Source: Morella rubra
Lineage: Eukaryota > Streptophyta > Magnoliopsida > Fagales > Myricaceae
Reading direction: 5' to 3'
NCBI GenBank assembly: GCA_003952965.2
Contig: CM025850.1
Coordinates: 8,718,141 to 8,782,140, forward strand
DNA length: 64,000 bases
A program made the position numbers and the translations under genes. Position 1 is the first letter of the stretch. Each line of letters starts with the position of its first letter. Below, piece after piece: positions 1-15,500 of the stretch. The notes below the pieces were generated by a model. The model had not been told where the DNA came from and ran no database searches. It was given only the letters and a program-made list of their open reading frames with translations.

Positions 1-773
1 CGACATGTTAATAGATCTCTAAAACAGAGAACACTTACGCGGTTTTTTTTTTATAAGTACATTTATTTACGTGGTTTTACCAATGTACAGTTAATAACTT
101 TTCTTATCCTTACCCCTTTTTTTTTTTTTTTTTTAACCCGAGGGATTGGTCAATTCTTGAGTCAATCTCTGACAATATTAGATTGATCTGACCTGTGTGA
201 CTTGAAAAGTTACACCGGTTCAAGATTTACTGACCTGTTAGTACTTGAAAAGTTGCGGCCTGTTAGATAAATCCACTCCGGTGAGCTTGCGGATTAAATT
301 GTTTCTTATTACCATTTTTAATTGGTTTTCGTAGTAGTTCAAACAATACTATTTTTGTTTGACATATGTGCTATTTTCACGAGATAGTGGCTAGGCATGA
401 CTTGACCTCTCTGGTCCATATGGTTTCAAAGCATCTCGACTGATTGCTTATAAAATCACGAGCTAAAAGCCTTGTGTCCCAACTAGTGTTTGGCTAGTAA
501 CATCCTGTCCTCCGATTCAATTCGATCTAGGGCCATAAAGACAAACAAAACATTAAGTCCACAGTGATAAGCCTCCACTGATCAACTCTTCTAGCTTTAG
601 GTCCAGGTCTTCCAAGATTATGGGGCACAAGTTCTCCACATCACGTACTGAATATATCAGCCAAAAAATGTATTCCAAAATCTTGTACAAATGAAAAACG
701 GGAGATAAAAATGAAAAGAACGGCACCACCGCGGGGGGAGGTTCTGAAGTTTACCATGCATGCTTTTAGAACT
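1..773. other. intergenic, downstream of HINT
   Basis: I see no gene here. The stretch is AT-rich with poly-T runs near 49 and 117-135. Around 185-265 a short phrase ending in 'acttgaaaagtt' occurs twice in slightly different form. The last part (about 600-773) should hold the 3'UTR and poly(A) signal of the minus-strand HINT gene. Confidence 0.5.
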
Positions 774-3430
<2,657 letters not shown>

Positions 3431-3849
3431 GGAGTTTGAAGAAGTGACAACTGAGGATGGGCTGCCGAGTGAGAGAAGTCAGTGTCTATTTGGATAGTCC
3501 GAATGTCTTTTCATGGATCCGGTTTCCCGCCTAAATTAACGGATCCGATTCTGTTATTACTTACCTAAACTAGACTGGATCGGGTAGAAATGTTTTGGGC
3601 TTAGATGTTTGTTTTCAGTTGCTAGAGTTGGTGTTTTTTGGTTCTTGTAAACAAGTCGATACAAAACGACAAGTCGCCATAAGCAAATCATCTGGACCGT
3701 TTATCGTTGGCGGCTCACAATTTTCCGTATTTTAGGGAACTGATACAATCATTTCATCTGGTGGTTCTCACTCTTCCTTCCGTCTACTATTTCTATATCT
3801 CCACTTTTTTGAACGGAGGAACACCGTTGAAACTCCGAAGGACCAAAAA
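3431..3849. promoter_or_regulatory. bidirectional promoter region between HINT and SRX
   Basis: The two start codons face away from each other across 419 bp, so both 5'UTRs and both core promoters must lie here. I see no clear TATA box that I would assign to one gene. Position is the only evidence. Confidence 0.6.
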
Positions 3850-5596
3850 ATGGCGAATTTTGTACTTCAGGTCCCAAGGAACCTGAAATGCTTCTCTGTT
3901 TCTGCTTCCTCTAACGGTAGTAATTTATATCCTATCATTTGTTCTCCCTCAGTCTTTGGTGTTTGTTTTCTGTGTTTATTTTCTTGGGTACTATAAATTC
4001 TCTCTCTCTGTTCTTTTTTTTTTTTTTTTTTCATGTGTCTCTAAACTGTGGAGCAGGGGCTTCTGTGAGTGGGTCTCAGAGTGGAGGGAATGGCGGCCCA
4101 GTGATAGTGGAGCTTCCACTTGATAAGATTAGAAGACCTTTGATGCGAACGAGAGATAACGATCCTCGTAAAGTCAAGGAACTTATGGACAGTATCCAGG
4201 AAATCGGTCTGCAAGTACCCGTGAGCACTCTCGCTTCCCCGTTTTGTTATTTTCATTTTCGTTTATCCGAGTTTGTTCTAAATTTTATTTGCTGCATTGA
4301 GTTGGGGGGCTTTGGTTGGTCTCCAAGAAAATTAATGGGTAATAGAATTTGGTCAATTAGAAGCAGTCTCCAAGTACTGGTGAGCACTCTCCCTTTTGCT
4401 CAGCAGAATTGTACATGGAAATGTTGCATCAAATATACATTTTTCTTTCTCTAAGAGGTGGTTGTTCTCTTTCTTCTGTTTAAATTTGCATAAATGTAAA
4501 GAGAACATTCATATAGAGCATGTGTTGCGTAAAAAGGAGACGTCGCTACTTCTTGGTTTAAAGTGCATTATCATTTAATGCTGTTGCGCTTTGGTGATTA
4601 AATTTGCCTTCGCTATTCAGGAGATCTGTTGCAGGCGTTCTGATTTTGAATTGCGACTCCTTCCAGTTCTTTTTTGTTTTTTTATTGGATGACAAGGCCC
4701 TCTGGAGCTTTGTTCCGAATCCCCGGTTAATTTCTGGACTTGTGCAGTTTTTTTCGTTCCGCACAAACCTTGTAATTATCAGGTTATAGGCTCTAGGAGT
4801 GGTCCAAAGAATTGGTAGCAGCTGAGAGGTTTTGAACTTGGAAACTGAAACTTTTGAGGAAGAAAAAATTTAAGTCTCAAACCTAGACCACTAGGCTAAT
4901 CCCTTAGGGTTACAATGTTTGGTTTCTTTTGATGGATTAAAAGATGCTGTGGTAAGCATCTCAATCTGACTAGACAGTACTCGATTGAATATAGGAGTAA
5001 AAAAGAAAACATTTTCTTACTCTGCACAATTGCATAAGAACAAATATATTATTGCGAACTCTAGTTTTCTGTTTGACTAACTATTTTTCTCTCTTTAAGG
5101 AAGCAGATTGATGTCCTTGAGGTTGACGGAGCTTATTATGGTAGGTTTTTATTTATGTTCCTGTGAAGAGCTTTTAACCCATAATTTACTTTTACAGTTT
5201 TCTGTTCAAACATTGGGTTCAGAACTACTTTGGAGAGTTTTTGAAAGAGATGAGAAAAAAGAGAGGGGAGAATTGGGGGAGAAAAAGAGAAGACAAAAAG
5301 AAACCCTGGAGAGTTGGCTCTATAAAAAACAAAGCCTTCCATTTGCTTTGCTAGGATCCAAAGTTCATATTATTTTATTCTCTGTATTTTTGTAGGTTTC
5401 TCTGGTTGCCATCGGTATGAGGCTCACCAGCGCCTAGGGCTCCCGACAATTCGTTGCAAAGTTCGACGTGGAACAAAGGAAACTCTCAGGTTTATTTTGC
5501 CTTGTTAACCAGGAACTGCCTAGGTTAGTTGTGGCCTCTGTTTGGAGACATTTAACAGATTTCCTTTTAACATCTTGTAGGCATCACCTACGCTAA
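3850..5596 (+). CDS. SRX: sulfiredoxin, chloroplast/mitochondrial type, five exons
   Basis: Sulfiredoxin reduces the sulfinic-acid form of 2-Cys peroxiredoxins using ATP and so restores peroxide scavenging in plastids and mitochondria. Exons are 3850-3916, 4057-4220, 5107-5140, 5396-5489 and 5581-5596. All junctions are GT-AG and in phase, giving 124 residues, close to the Arabidopsis protein. The first 22 residues (MANFVLQVPRN...) look like a transit peptide. The fold starts at VIVELPLDKIRRP, followed by DPRKVKELMDSIQEIGLQVP, and the signature FSGCHRYEAHQ puts the catalytic cysteine at residue 93. The protein ends ETLRHHLR. The last exon codes for only the end of one codon, four residues and the stop. 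It is divergent from HINT and convergent with NAP1. Confidence 0.97.
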
Positions 5597-6539
5597 CATT
5601 GAGCAGGATGTCATTGGAGAGTAGTTTGCAACTTTGGCCGAAGTAATCACAGCTATATCTGAACTTTTGGAAGTCTACTGCAAACAACAACCCGATAGTC
5701 TATTATCTTTGTCCATACATGTGGCCGCTATATGTGGTCTAAGAGAGAATTTGGTCAGAATGTGTACTAGAGAAATTTGTGAATAAAAGGTGTGATGTAA
5801 GTGTTTCTTTGCCTCTTTTTTTTTTGCACTTGAAAAGAGAGAAATGACACTATTTGTATTTTCTTCAACTTTGGCCAAACCATCGACTTCTCAGTATAGC
5901 ATTAGGTTTGGTCTTGGCCATGTAAGGAAAAAGCATGCCGAGGTTACTCTGACACAGATGCGTCAAATTTCAACAATGGGGTGGATTTTTTTATTACTAC
6001 CAGCACTTGGCAGGCAAGTCTTTCAACAAAACACTTAATACTGGATCCCCAGAAAGAAGGAAAACAATTCAAAATGATTAAGGAATCTACAATCTAGAGG
6101 CTTTAAATGGTCAAGCAGTAATGCAAATATGCTTCATCAATTTCAACACAAGGCAAACGTCTTTGACATATTAGGAAGATGAATTAAGCAGGCGTCACAT
6201 AAGGTGAATCAGATAGACATTCTATTAACAATCAAGGCCTCTTGATTGCTGGCTACAGAAACCTTCTAGAACCCATGAGGGGATACGGGTATTTACCCAA
6301 GAAAGTAACAAATATCATATTTCTATTTCTGAAAAACAGCCTGGAGGACCAAGGAACGACATAATTCACTTTAATTTACATGATCTAGGCTCTACTGCAA
6401 AAAGGAAGGTGATTTCAGATACACATTATGTAAAACTTTCGTGAACTAGCTCACTAACTATATAATAGATATGAATAAATAATTCTGGTAAAAGTACATA
6501 ATTTACTACCCTGTCCTCTCTTTGGTGTTGGCCATCTTT
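5597..6539. other. convergent 3' intergenic region between SRX and NAP1
   Basis: This stretch holds the 3'UTR of SRX (probably to about 5800) and the 3'UTR of minus-strand NAP1 (below 6540). I see no coding sequence with protein-like composition and no recognisable repeat beyond a T10-plus run near 5816. Confidence 0.55.
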
Positions 6540-9500
6540 CTACTTGTACGCAAGTGGACCAGACCTAGATACTGCAAACCTTGGTAAAGGACTGGGACCC
6601 ACACTCCCTGAAGTCGAGCCTTCAACAAACTTTGATTTACGGCTTGAGCTGTAATCTAGTGGACCAGACCGGCGAACATTCCGGTGTTTGTTTTCAGTTC
6701 CCCGTAAGCTTCCACTATCAGTATCATGAAGGTATTCATGACCATGTGATGATGATCCCTTAAAGTAGACAGGATCATGAGCACCATACTGCGGAGTTGT
6801 GTCACCACGGGGATGCCGAACCACAGGGGACGCATGTGACAGTGACACAGCAGGTGAATGGCGGGGCGATACACTTAGTAATGCCAGGAGAGAGGATGGA
6901 TTGTTTGTGTAGTACTGGCTATATATTGAACGAAGAATTGCATAAGGAACATGTGGTTCCAGAGAACTTCTTGGAAGGTATGGTGCGATCTCACAAAGTT
7001 GATCTAGGAAGATGAGCTGTGCTACAAGATGTGATCTGTGGAGAGCAGTGGAAGAACTTAATAGTTGGGACCATCTACATATGAAAAAGAAATGCATACA
7101 TACGCAGTAGCTAAACCGGAGAATTACAAAGCACGCATCCAGACAAAACTTGTTTTCTTTTTTTTGGTGGGGGTAAGTATGCTGAGAAAGTTACTCCAGC
7201 AGTCTGTCTCTTTTAGGCTTTTAGTTTAGTTTAATTTTGTTTTTGTTTTTGTTTGTCGTGTGTTCTTTTTTGTCAGCCTTCTTTATACAAGAGCATTGGG
7301 AACACATCATATCTGTGTAAACGAGCACTTGAACACCTCATACTCCTTTACAGGACAATACTAAAACAATACTCGTACCTGTTAGTTTCGCTCCAAGAAT
7401 CGAGTATGATGCCTGCAGAGAATTTGACAAAGAGCTGCAATGATCCCTTTATGCTTGCTTCAGCTGTCAACCGACTCTGTATTTCATGATTTAAGTTCTC
7501 ACCAATATCTCCATTTGAGAGAGATTGTCTCTGCTGATGCTCACGCTCCAATCTAACAAACTCGCTTCCTGCAATCACAGAACTAATGCACCTGCAAAAC
7601 AAATGTAGTTGTCAAGGATAGTGAGCTGTATTGAGATCTTTTTTGTGCTATCAAACTTAAAATTTCAAGCAGATCAAATCTACTACAAGGAAAAATGACG
7701 AGTCAAATTCAGTCACATACATGCTCTTTTTAACTGTGTTTGAGATGGCATCTAACTCATAAGAATTCAAGAGTCAGCTTGATCCCAATTTATGGCAAAA
7801 TGAACACATACCCACCTTGCCAAGCAATGAATATTGTTGTTGAAGCCCCTTGTTTCCACATTGAAGGCAGTGGTGTTCCATATGTTAGATGTCATGAAGG
7901 TGGCAAATAAATATGGTAGCAAGTTCCATGAACTATCATTTGCACCCCCAACTTCTTCCAAAATCGACCTCACCCACTGGGAATCATGGTCAGAGACCAC
8001 ACCAATGCTGTTTGCCACTCCTTTTAACCTCCTAATTTCCTTCTTTTCAGGTATTTCATCAGGTATATGCTTAACTACCTCACCTAGCAATGAATATATC
8101 AGGGGTGCACCTTCTTCAAGCACAGCTCCAGCAGCTTCAGCCAGGAGCCCATCAAAAGCCAGGGCTAGTCCAGCCTGAACACAAAATTCAATGACTGTGT
8201 CGACATCAACAATCTGTTTCATAGATGCTTCTCTTTCTATTTTATCACCAGAATGCATGCTGCTAGCAACTGCCTCTAACACCTCGCGGTTTGATCGCAA
8301 GGATGTTTCAATGCAATTCAAAAGTGCAGCTGTGTGTTCTTTCAGCAGACGGTCTAGCCTGTCAACTCCATAGCCACCAAAAATACGAACAAATGCCTGT
8401 AGTTCTCTCAGATCAGCTACTGAGTCTGCAAAATATCCACCAACAGGCCTTGTGCTTTTGAAACATCTATGAAGGGGTGCAAACAGGATTCCAGCACCTG
8501 ATATATCCTTGATTATGTTTTCTATATACCAGTTACATACAGCTTCAGCAGCTGACCCAGTATGTTGCTCTGTCGGATTGTCAAACAAGTGCAGAGAAGA
8601 AACTGGTCCTGAGAAGGCTTCTGTAAGCAAAACTTCTCGGATACCCTGGGTTAAGTCCATGCTAATATGCTGCTCTGTGAGGAGGACAATGCTGATATGT
8701 CTATGAATCAAAGATTCCAAAACAGAAGGTCGTTGAAGATCATTATCAGTTTTAAGTACTGCAAGCAATCTCCTCCTGAAGTTCCCCAGGATGCACTCTC
8801 TCATATACTGCAGTTAATGATTGGTATGTTAGAATGAACCTATACAAATCTCCTCCAATTTATAAATCTGGACACTATTTTTACATGCATATCCACATCA
8901 TTCTAGGTGACCATATCATGAACTACTACCTTGCCAATAAGTAAGATTTGGATCTGCCTAGGAATATAAAGTCAGTGAGACTTCTATATAAACAACAGGG
9001 ACGAATAATAAAACCTGGCTTTCCAAAATGGTACAGGCTCATGACAAGTGGATCCTTTATTTATAGTCTTGGATTTAAGACAGTGAAATTTATATCACAA
9101 AAGACTATAGAAAAGTACACGCCTTTCATCTATATCAATACAGATTGTATATTAATTGTATGTATGTATCCAATATTGCAGTAATCCTGAGTACTTCGAG
9201 GATATTAAATTAAATCCTCCTCTATTATCAATTTTCACACTTTAAGTTATTGACTAGATACACTAACTCCCAGTATCCAAAATGGTTTCTTTAAATAGCT
9301 TGGGAACATACATTAGGGCTTTCGCTTTAGTGTGATGTCATCAGTTTTTGTATCATTTTCTGCCACTAGCGGCCTCCCTCACAACTAATCCCCTGAGGGT
9401 TCCCAAAAGAAAAACTAGATGGACTATGACATTAAATAGTGAACAAACTTTTTTTTTGGTTAAGTAATATTGAACAAACTTAGCACTAATATTTGGCATT

Positions 9501-12500
9501 ACCTCATGGTTTTTCCCCGTAATAAACAGCAATGGCATTACAGCATGACTAATTGAAAGCATGTTTTGGTAGATATCAATCTTTCTTTTCTTGGGCAGTC
9601 ATCAAACATCAGAAAATCATTAAAAGGGTAAGGCTGGAAAGGATCACAAAACAAGTCATATGGGAAAGGGATGCTATTGCTGTAAACTAGAACCAGGGAA
9701 GAGAATCTGGTGTAATTTGTCTATAGTTGCAAAATCTTATGCATCAAAGAGTTCTGGTGACTTTAGAATGGTCAATGAATGGCATGACTACCCAGTTTAG
9801 CTCAGCCAGTAAAAAGCAGGAAGTTCTCTGTGAGTGGTTAAAATAACAACCAACTATTGTACAAGAAGGTTAGTGTGAAGAAGGACTCATGATATCCAAG
9901 CAGCTACAGCATAAAGAGAGGATAGCACTTGAATTAATAAGTGACAGTTTATTTAATGAAAGAATAGAAAAAGGGACAAATGGAGGAGCTATTATCAGAA
10001 AGAAGGATCAAGGACAAAACAGAGGCAAGATAAAGCACTCTTGTAAAAGAAAATACAATTTCACCGAATTTTGTGACCATCCAAGCAAAGGGAGAAATGG
10101 AAGAAGACGAAAAATTAAGTGAAATAAAAAAGGAAGGAAAAGAAGAAAAATGCTTTACCTCCCTCAACACAAAAACATGGTTTAGAACACATATAGGCTC
10201 CATATCATTCAAAACTGAGCACAAATTGGTCAACCTCTGCATTGCAGCTTCTAACCTGCCATAATAAAACTATTAGACACGCAAAGTTGTGGACTCACCA
10301 AGCAAAAGAAAACCAAAGAGAACATGGCATTACGTTTAAAGACCACATACATTTTTATAGCACCATTATTTTCAGGATAGCTCTCATGGCCAGGCAAAGG
10401 AAAACCGCCAGCTAATTTTGGAGATTTAGTTGAAGGAATTGGAACTTTAGATGCATGATTGATATAAGCAGCTGCCTGCTCTGGAAGAAGCTGAGAGATT
10501 TCTCAAAATCAGTTACATGGAATAAGAACACAGGATCAAGCTCAATTGTTCCTTTATGTTACATTATGACATAGAAGCATCAACCTGAATCTCAAGGGCA
10601 CCAAATCCTCCTTCAGAATCAAGAATGTTGATTAATCCCTCCAATCCGCCCATGATTGATTCAATGAGAGATTCCACATAAAGAACTGCATCCCGGCCAA
10701 TTTTTGTTACCTGCTTGCAGTATGAAGAAAAGTGAGATTCATTCATTCTGCTCATTTGTCTGTGGAAGCATCTGATGATGGATTTAGTAGGTGGTTGCAT
10801 GTAGAAGCCAATAGGAACTTGATCTAAGCATCACTTGAAAAAGATAAAAAAGACTTAACCATTCTGGCAGTATTGCCAGCAGAAAATTAAGTGACTGATG
10901 TTTGTAAAAGTGAAGTCATATTTCCCAAAACTGTAGGATATAATAGGGAAACTTTGTATTCCACCTTTCTTCTTTTTAAAGCATGTTAGTAAACCTTGAA
11001 CCTGGACCAAATGAAACCCCTTAGAAACTTACATGATGCACTTTTAGGTAGATTCAGAAAAAAATAGGAGTATAAAACTTTGACTCTATTGTCCTCATAC
11101 ACTAAGTTAATTCAGTATCAACATGTTTTTTATTTTTGCTCACTCCAGCGTGCAATAAAAATGACAAATTTCCATTGGACATGTAGGAAGCCTAGCAATA
11201 ATTTAGAACCATTGACCATTAGTCATTGAACTATTGACAGTTTATATATTATAGACATCTAAGTAAGCAAAAAATTGAAAATGAAGAATGATTAGGGAGC
11301 CGAGTAGGATGGGAAAAGGATTTCACCTCTTCCGGAACAATTGGAGAAGCACATTCTGGAAAACTACTGGCAATGCCAAGCCATGCACAGCAATGTTGAG
11401 GACGTCCTTCTGGGCCAAACATAGTGTTCCTGAAGACCTATTACAACAATTAAAATCCAGGTCAGCAACAGCTAGACAGAACTTTAATAGAATAAATCAA
11501 ATTACTATGTTACATCATTTCAAAATTTAAATGAGTGGGTCATTGTAGCAGGGAAGCCTGGAAAATGAGCCCAGAAAACAAGTTATAGAGAGAGAGAGAG
11601 AGAGAACGTACGGCTGTAAGGTGCTGGTGGTAGAAATAGAGCTTCTTAAGACTTCCATGCTTTGATAATTGAGACTCAAGTTCATCAACACATCTGTGTC
11701 AAAAGAGGAAGAGATGCACATAACTTATTACTGTCTCTTTTGCAGATATCCAAGTATGCCTTTAAGTCTTATGTATGGGTGTCTACGTCCACGGTTGTAA
11801 ATTTCCTCATTAATGTAGCTAGCATGCATCTGAACTATTTCAAAAACTGTATGTGAATAAACGAATTAGCTATTACTTGAAGAATAATGACCAAGCACAT
11901 TGAACTCAGAAGTATCTGGAAACAAAATGCATTGAAAATGGAACCAGTGGTTCCGCATTCCTGCCAGTATAACCATTATTGAGTTTCCATGATAGGTTCG
12001 ACTCCATAGCTAAATGGTCCATTAACAAAGAGCAATGCTTGGTGTCCTTCCTAGGTTCTTTCCAGGTTCTTATGGAAAGAATCCAACGGCTCAGAATTTT
12101 AAAAGTGGGCCCTACACACCCAGAGATCCTGAGCCGTTGGATTCTTCTCAGGTTCTTCTGGGAAGAACTCAAGAAGGACATCAAGCATTTCTCATTAACA
12201 AAAGCAGTTTTCCTAGCAATAACCACCCTTCTTACCAGGTAATCACAAGTACCAAAATGTTTAAACAGAGCTGAAAATTTCAAGGCTCAGTATCAGAGGT
12301 TTAACCATCAGGCTAACTGCAGTCGAACTACAAATAAATATAGCCACTCTAATCACACTAAAGTATTGATGGCAGCAAATCTAGCAGCAAATTTCATTGT
12401 GGCCTATTTCCACTCCTAAAGCATGGTCTCTTTTTTCTCAGTGGAACATCAATTTTGAATGTTATGACTTCTTGCAAGAATGGACCAAAGCATTGGATTG

Positions 12501-15500
12501 GGTAACATTTCAAATTGAGCACCTGGACCAGTTGTATGCAGCATTTCCCTCTGATAATAATCCTTCCTTCCCAGTGGAGACTGTTGCTTTCTCCAAATGT
12601 CTTATGTTTGTAGTTGACCGAGAAGATGTGATTATCATCAATATCGTCAACCAATCATTTCGTAAATCCTAAAGTATTGATGGCAGCAAATCTAGCAGCA
12701 AATTTCATTGTGGCCTATTTCCACTCCTAAAGCATGGTCTCTTTTTTCTCAGTGGAACATCAATTTTGAATGTTATGACTTCTTGCAAGAATGGACCAAA
12801 GCATTGGATTGGGTAACATTTCAAATTGAGCACCTGGACCAGTTGTATGCAGCATTTCCCTCTGATAATAATCCTTCCTTCCCAGTGGAGACTGTTGCTT
12901 TCTCCAAATGTCTTATGTTTGTAGTTGACCGAGAAGATGTGATTATCATCAATATCGTCAACCAATCATTTCGTAAATCCTGATTAATAACCACAAGTAA
13001 TTACTTATTCATGAGGTGCCATAAAGAGCCAGTAAAAAAATCAGAACTATGACACTGACAAGACTCCATTCAGAACAATTCAACTCAGAATGAGTTAGAA
13101 AGAAGCATACCTAAAAGATGTGGACAAGTTGTGTGCATAATGAAATATCAAAAGGCTAGCACTACAAATTCTTAATTAGATATCGGTGGTAATTTGACAG
13201 CTTTGCAAAAACTCACAAAACATGTTAGAAAAGCTCCGGATTTAATAAATGTATAGTTGTTTCTTTGCTGTGGTACGTTATGGTGAGGGAGAGTGCATAA
13301 TAACATGATGGTCTCCCAACACTTCCTATAAAATACCGACAGTTAGCATTTTGGTACATCATTGGACTATTCTAGGTTCCTTGCAGGGCAATACTGCTTC
13401 AGAAACCTCAGAAGGCTTATGAAAATGATATATATACTCTTAACACACAGAACATGGTCACAGGTATCTTACAGATAGATCGCATGTGATGGCAGAGATA
13501 TTTTCACCCTGGGGTTTTGGCATATTCTCAAGGTGCAGAACAATTTTCTGGAAAAGTCCTTTTAAGCTTCCATCTAAGTCAAGAGCCACCATTCCTGGAG
13601 TGCCAAGCAAGAAACGGATCCTTCCAGCACAGGAAGAAAGATATGATAATGCGTAACCTCGAATTGCTGCATATAAGTATGCAAGAGACAAATAAGTATC
13701 CATGTTTGTACAAGAGAGATCTGTAGAAACAAAAGATGACATAACATCTAGCCGCTGCACAGCAATATTTATCACAGATTAACAAGACAGTGCATATAAA
13801 AGCATCATGTTATAACCGCAGGAACCCAGGATCACCACTCATATTGTCTCATACTTCAATGAATGGCTGATAACAAAACTAATCATGGTATTGCTTGAAC
13901 TGCAACTCTAAAGGGAGTATAAGCCTTTGGAAAACAGGGACAAGACAAGTGTTAACTTCATCTTAATTTTTGGGTGCAAAATTAGCAAATATACCTCTCA
14001 ATTTTTTTGCAGGGGGTAAGTCAGTAAGTATGTCAAATATACCTCTCAATTAATCAAGACTTCCAGCAACCTAACCGTAAATCAAGTTTGCCTCTGCATA
14101 CTCTTGTGAAGAAGCTTCTGTTGGTTTTTAGAGAATTCCTACTTCTCTTCAACCTTTATCTTTTTTTTGATAAATAAGGCAATCTTATAAAAGAAAAGAA
14201 AGATGACTGTATAAGAGACAATACTGACAACTACTAAAGCATACAAGCTAAAAAACTAGAAAATCCACAAAATCCACAAAAGGACCGCCTAAAACCGAAT
14301 TAGCCAAAGAACTACCCAAACTAGCCACAAAAAACTACCCAAACTAGCCAAAGACACAGCCCTGTCTTCAAAACATCTCTCATTCCTTTCCCTCCACAAA
14401 CTCCACCAGATGCAAGCTGGAATCATCTTCCAAATGGCCAATGCAATTGGATTCTCAAACTTCCTCCTCCAACAAGCAAAACATCCACTACCTTCCTAGG
14501 CATAACCCAATCATAGTTAAGGATGTTCAGCACATGCCCCCACAATCCTCTAGCCACCAAACAGTGAATAAGGATATGATCAACTGTTTCACCATCGCTC
14601 TTACATAAGTAACACCACTCAGTCACACAAACACCCCTCCTCCTCAGGTTGTCAATGGTCACAATTTTCCCGTGAGTGGCCTCCCAAACAAAGAAAGCAA
14701 CTCTAGGTGGAGCCCAATTCCTCCAACAGGGGCGCCAAGGAAAATCCGATGTGGAGCCCTCCATAAGCAAAGCATACATCGATTTCACAGAGAAAATACC
14801 GCTCTTAGTACCCCTCCACAACATTTTATCCTCACCCCCTCTCCTACTCCACAAATAGAGTAAAGAATAAAACTCTGAAAAAACTTCCATCTCCCAATCA
14901 TTAATCGACCTATCAAAGTGAACATCCCACACAACCACTTCGGATCCCATCTCCACGCAATCAACCACCCAAGCGTCCTTCCTTCGAGCAAGAGAAAATA
15001 ATTGAGGAAACTCCTCACTCAACGATCTACCCCACACCACTTGTCATGCCCAAACCGAATTCTGGAATCGCTCCCAACTACGAACCTTATATGCTCTCTA
15101 AAAAAGTTCCACCCTCTACTGATGCTATTCCACAAACTCACATCATAAGAACCCTGAACCACCAAAGTGCTCCAACCACCCTCCTCACACCCATACTTCT
15201 CCTTAATGACTGTCTTCCACAAGCTTTCTCTTTCAGTATTGATTCGCCAGAGCCATTTACCAAGAAGAGCTCTATTGAACAAGGTCAACCTTCTAAGCCC
15301 CAACCCACCAGCACTAATAGCGAGGCAAACTTTAGCCCACCTAACAAGGTGAATCCTATGCTCATCACCACCACATCCCCACAAAAAGTCCCTTTGAAGC
15401 TTCTCCAATCTATTAGCCACAAACGTCGGTATAGGAAAAAGAGACATAAAATATGTAGGAAGGTTGGAAAGAGTGGATTTAATCAACGTTAACCTTCCCC

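Noticed and set aside
4780..4915. Possible tRNA-derived SINE in SRX intron 2
   Set aside because: Phrases such as 'ttttgaacttgg' and 'ccactaggctaatcc' look SINE-like, but I could not place A and B boxes, ends or a target-site duplication.
12397..12983. Identical 91-codon plus-strand ORFs, 311 bp apart
   Set aside because: They are shadows of NAP1 exon 15 on the other strand; the pair exists only because the DNA is duplicated.
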